6,282 nucleotides of DNA from Sedimentisphaerales bacterium (GTDB lineage Bacteria > Planctomycetota > Phycisphaerae > Sedimentisphaerales > SM23-30): contig DAOWAK010000079.1 of NCBI GenBank assembly GCA_030634605.1, positions 1 to 6,282 of the forward strand, given 5' to 3'. Positions within the stretch are counted from its first letter, which is position 1; each line of letters begins with the position of its first letter. The notes under the pieces were generated by a model. The model did no database searches. It had not been told where the DNA came from and saw nothing but the letters and a program-made list of their open reading frames with translations. Of this stretch, positions 5,228-6,282 are shown piece after piece. The translations under genes were made by a program, and so were the position numbers.

Positions 5228-5260
5228 AGCTCTTTGAGCTAGCCCCCACGGAAGTGGGCT
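5228..5260. repeat. Two adjacent small hairpins
   Basis: AGCTC-TTT-GAGCT (5228-5240) is followed directly by AG-CC-CCCAC-GGAA-GTGGG-CT (5241-5260), in which two C residues bulge. A run of seven T lies about 28 nt to the right, too far for a canonical terminator. They lie about 100 bp beyond the stop of the minus-strand debranching enzyme gene and might protect its 3' end. Confidence 0.4.
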
Positions 5261-5362
5261 GCCAGGCATTATGAACCCATTGGGGATTTTTTTCGCGCAA
5301 GGGATATTGCCGGGCCGAAGTCAAAAATATACCGCAAAAAATCACCGCCCCCTTAAACGAGA

Positions 5363-6280
5363 TTAATCCTGAAGCTCCGGAGCCAGATCGTGATGAGATT
5401 GGTTTTGGTTATATTTCAAACGCAGGTAAACCCGAAGGGCCTCGGCAACGCTGAGTGCGTAAGCGCCGCAGCCCCGTGAGGTATGGGGAAAATTGCCGTC
5501 TTTGATTTCGGAAATGCTGCCCAGTACGCTCTGGGTCAATTCACTGCGGAAAGGTTCAAAAATCGCCAACGCCTCTTTGACCGTCTGTTCGGAAAAATCA
5601 TATACCGCCGCACAAGCCTCAACGTACCCCGGATAAGCCCAGCACCAGGCGGAGCCGTTGTGAAAAGCCAGTCGTCGCTGGGTCTCGTTCCCAACGCAAC
5701 GGCCCAGATAGGGTAACCGCGGATCGGCTAAGAGCTCGCCCCGTTCGCTAACAATTTCCAGAGGGACCGCCAGCGGTATCTCTGCCAGGGATCGCAGTGA
5801 AGCAGAGACCCGCAGGCGGGAGGTTATTTTGCCCACAATCCCGCGAGCGTTATCAACGGGTACCAGCCCGGCAAAAATTGCTGCTAACTGATTGAATCGT
5901 AAAGCAAAATCGGATATCGCCTTTCGGGAAGTGTCTGGTTTAGACGCCACCAGAACATCAGCAAGATAACCTTTCTGGTCGGACCAGAACAACTCCATAA
6001 AGTTCCGGGCAATTAGATCTCGGACCTGGCGGGCTTCATCAGCATAAGGTGGGTAGATATTCGCCAGCACTTCCAGCACCTGATACCAAAGGGCCTGAAT
6101 CTCAACCGGGAAACCCGCCCTTGGTGTGGCGGCGGGATTCAAAGTGTTCATCCAGGTGGACCCCGGTGGGCAGAACAATAAACCGGTTTCTAAGTCCAGC
6201 GCGGGCCGGTCGGTTCTGCTAACGGCGGGAATGTCGGTGGAACTCTCGACGGAATTATACGGCTCGTTACCTGTTAAGCC
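5363..6280 (-). CDS. Glycogen debranching enzyme, amylo-alpha-1,6-glucosidase C-terminal domain (partial, 5' end outside window)
   Basis: The minus-strand frame is open to the window edge; 305 C-terminal residues are visible, so the TTG at 6178 need not be the start. The family (GDE C-terminal, GH133-type (alpha/alpha)6 barrel) hydrolyses alpha-1,6-linked glucose stubs left at glycogen branch points. Recognisable motifs are LETGLLFCPPGSTWMN, then TPRAGFPVEIQALWYQ, FHNGSAWCWAYPGYVEA, the SISEIKDG loop with the presumed catalytic glutamate, and RGCGAYALSVAEALRVY near the end. Oddity: the first motif normally reads TWMD, with the aspartate taken to be the catalytic acid; here it is Asn (codon AAC at 6146-6148). 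Everything around it is conserved, so the substitution may be a real loss of activity, a variant mechanism or a sequencing error. The C-terminal tail is short and polar. No terminator is obvious just beyond the stop. Confidence 0.92.
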   Translation of the reverse strand, partial: GLTGNEPYNSVESSTDIPAVSRTDRPALDLETGLLFCPPGSTWMNTLNPAATPRAGFPVEIQALWYQVLEVLANIYPPYADEARQVRDLIARNFMELFWSDQKGYLADVLVASKPDTSRKAISDFALRFNQLAAIFAGLVPVDNARGIVGKITSRLRVSASLRSLAEIPLAVPLEIVSERGELLADPRLPYLGRCVGNETQRRLAFHNGSAWCWAYPGYVEACAAVYDFSEQTVKEALAIFEPFRSELTQSVLGSISEIKDGNFPHTSRGCGAYALSVAEALRVYLRLKYNQNQSHHDLAPELQD

Positions 6281-6282
6281 AT

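Larger units (their letters stand above)
4522..5362. other. 840-bp region without a convincing gene, rich in secondary structure
   Basis: Between the MITE and the stop of the debranching enzyme no frame shows a recognisable protein family. The left third (4522-4860) is AT-rich and contains a start-less minus-strand frame. The middle (4870-5110) holds two strong hairpins, a perfect 18-bp palindrome and a pair of diverged 18-bp direct repeats. The right part (5110-5362) has two small adjacent hairpins and a T-run at 5288-5294. Overlapping short frames on both strands of the right part lack family motifs and plausible ribosome binding sites. The density of structure suggests mobile-element debris or an RNA gene. 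Confidence 0.5.

Noticed and set aside
5054..5345. Overlapping short open frames on both strands in the right part of the gene-free region
   Set aside because: None has a ribosome site, a known domain or a neighbour that supports it, and they overlap one another and the hairpins.

Overview
The window comes from a Gram-negative-type bacterium of medium GC content. It holds parts of a type II secretion/type IV pilus inner-membrane protein and a glycogen debranching enzyme, a SlyD-like prolyl isomerase, and a sensory operon. The asparagine- and glutamine-rich 'NQQL/EQQL' repeats in the sensor kinase are, from memory, a style seen in Planctomycetota (Phycisphaerae-like) and Desulfobacterota environmental genomes. 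That placement is tentative, because no marker gene here fixes the taxon.

Layout. 2-496 (+): C-terminal part of a GspF/PilC protein. 561-992 (-): SlyD-like FKBP, converging on it. 993-1349: divergent regulatory region with a sigma70-like promoter for each side and two overlapping inverted repeats. 1350-4357 (+): tight three-gene operon of cheD, a soluble REC/coiled-coil/PAS/HisKA_3 histidine kinase, and a NarL-type response regulator. 4354-4521: 168-bp MITE-like element inserted exactly at the regulator's stop codon. 4522-5362: 840 bp with no convincing gene, but with a dense set of hairpins, a perfect 18-bp palindrome and diverged direct repeats. 5363-6282 (-): C-terminal catalytic domain of an amylo-alpha-1,6-glucosidase running off the window.

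The central operon is the most interesting part. CheD is a glutamine deamidase whose known substrates are Gln residues in the coiled-coil helices of chemoreceptors, within a consensus close to A/S-x-x-Q-Q/E-x-x-A/S. The kinase encoded 9 bp downstream carries a 105-residue coiled coil made of 15 consecutive heptads, 13 of which read exactly A-x-x-Q-Q-x-x-A. I therefore propose that this CheD edits a histidine kinase rather than, or as well as, a chemoreceptor. Gln-to-Glu conversion would tune coupling between the N-terminal REC domain and the C-terminal kinase, with output through the NarL-type regulator. No chemoreceptor, cheA, cheR, cheB or cheC lies in the window. The catalytic residues of all three proteins are intact; the substrate relationship is inference.
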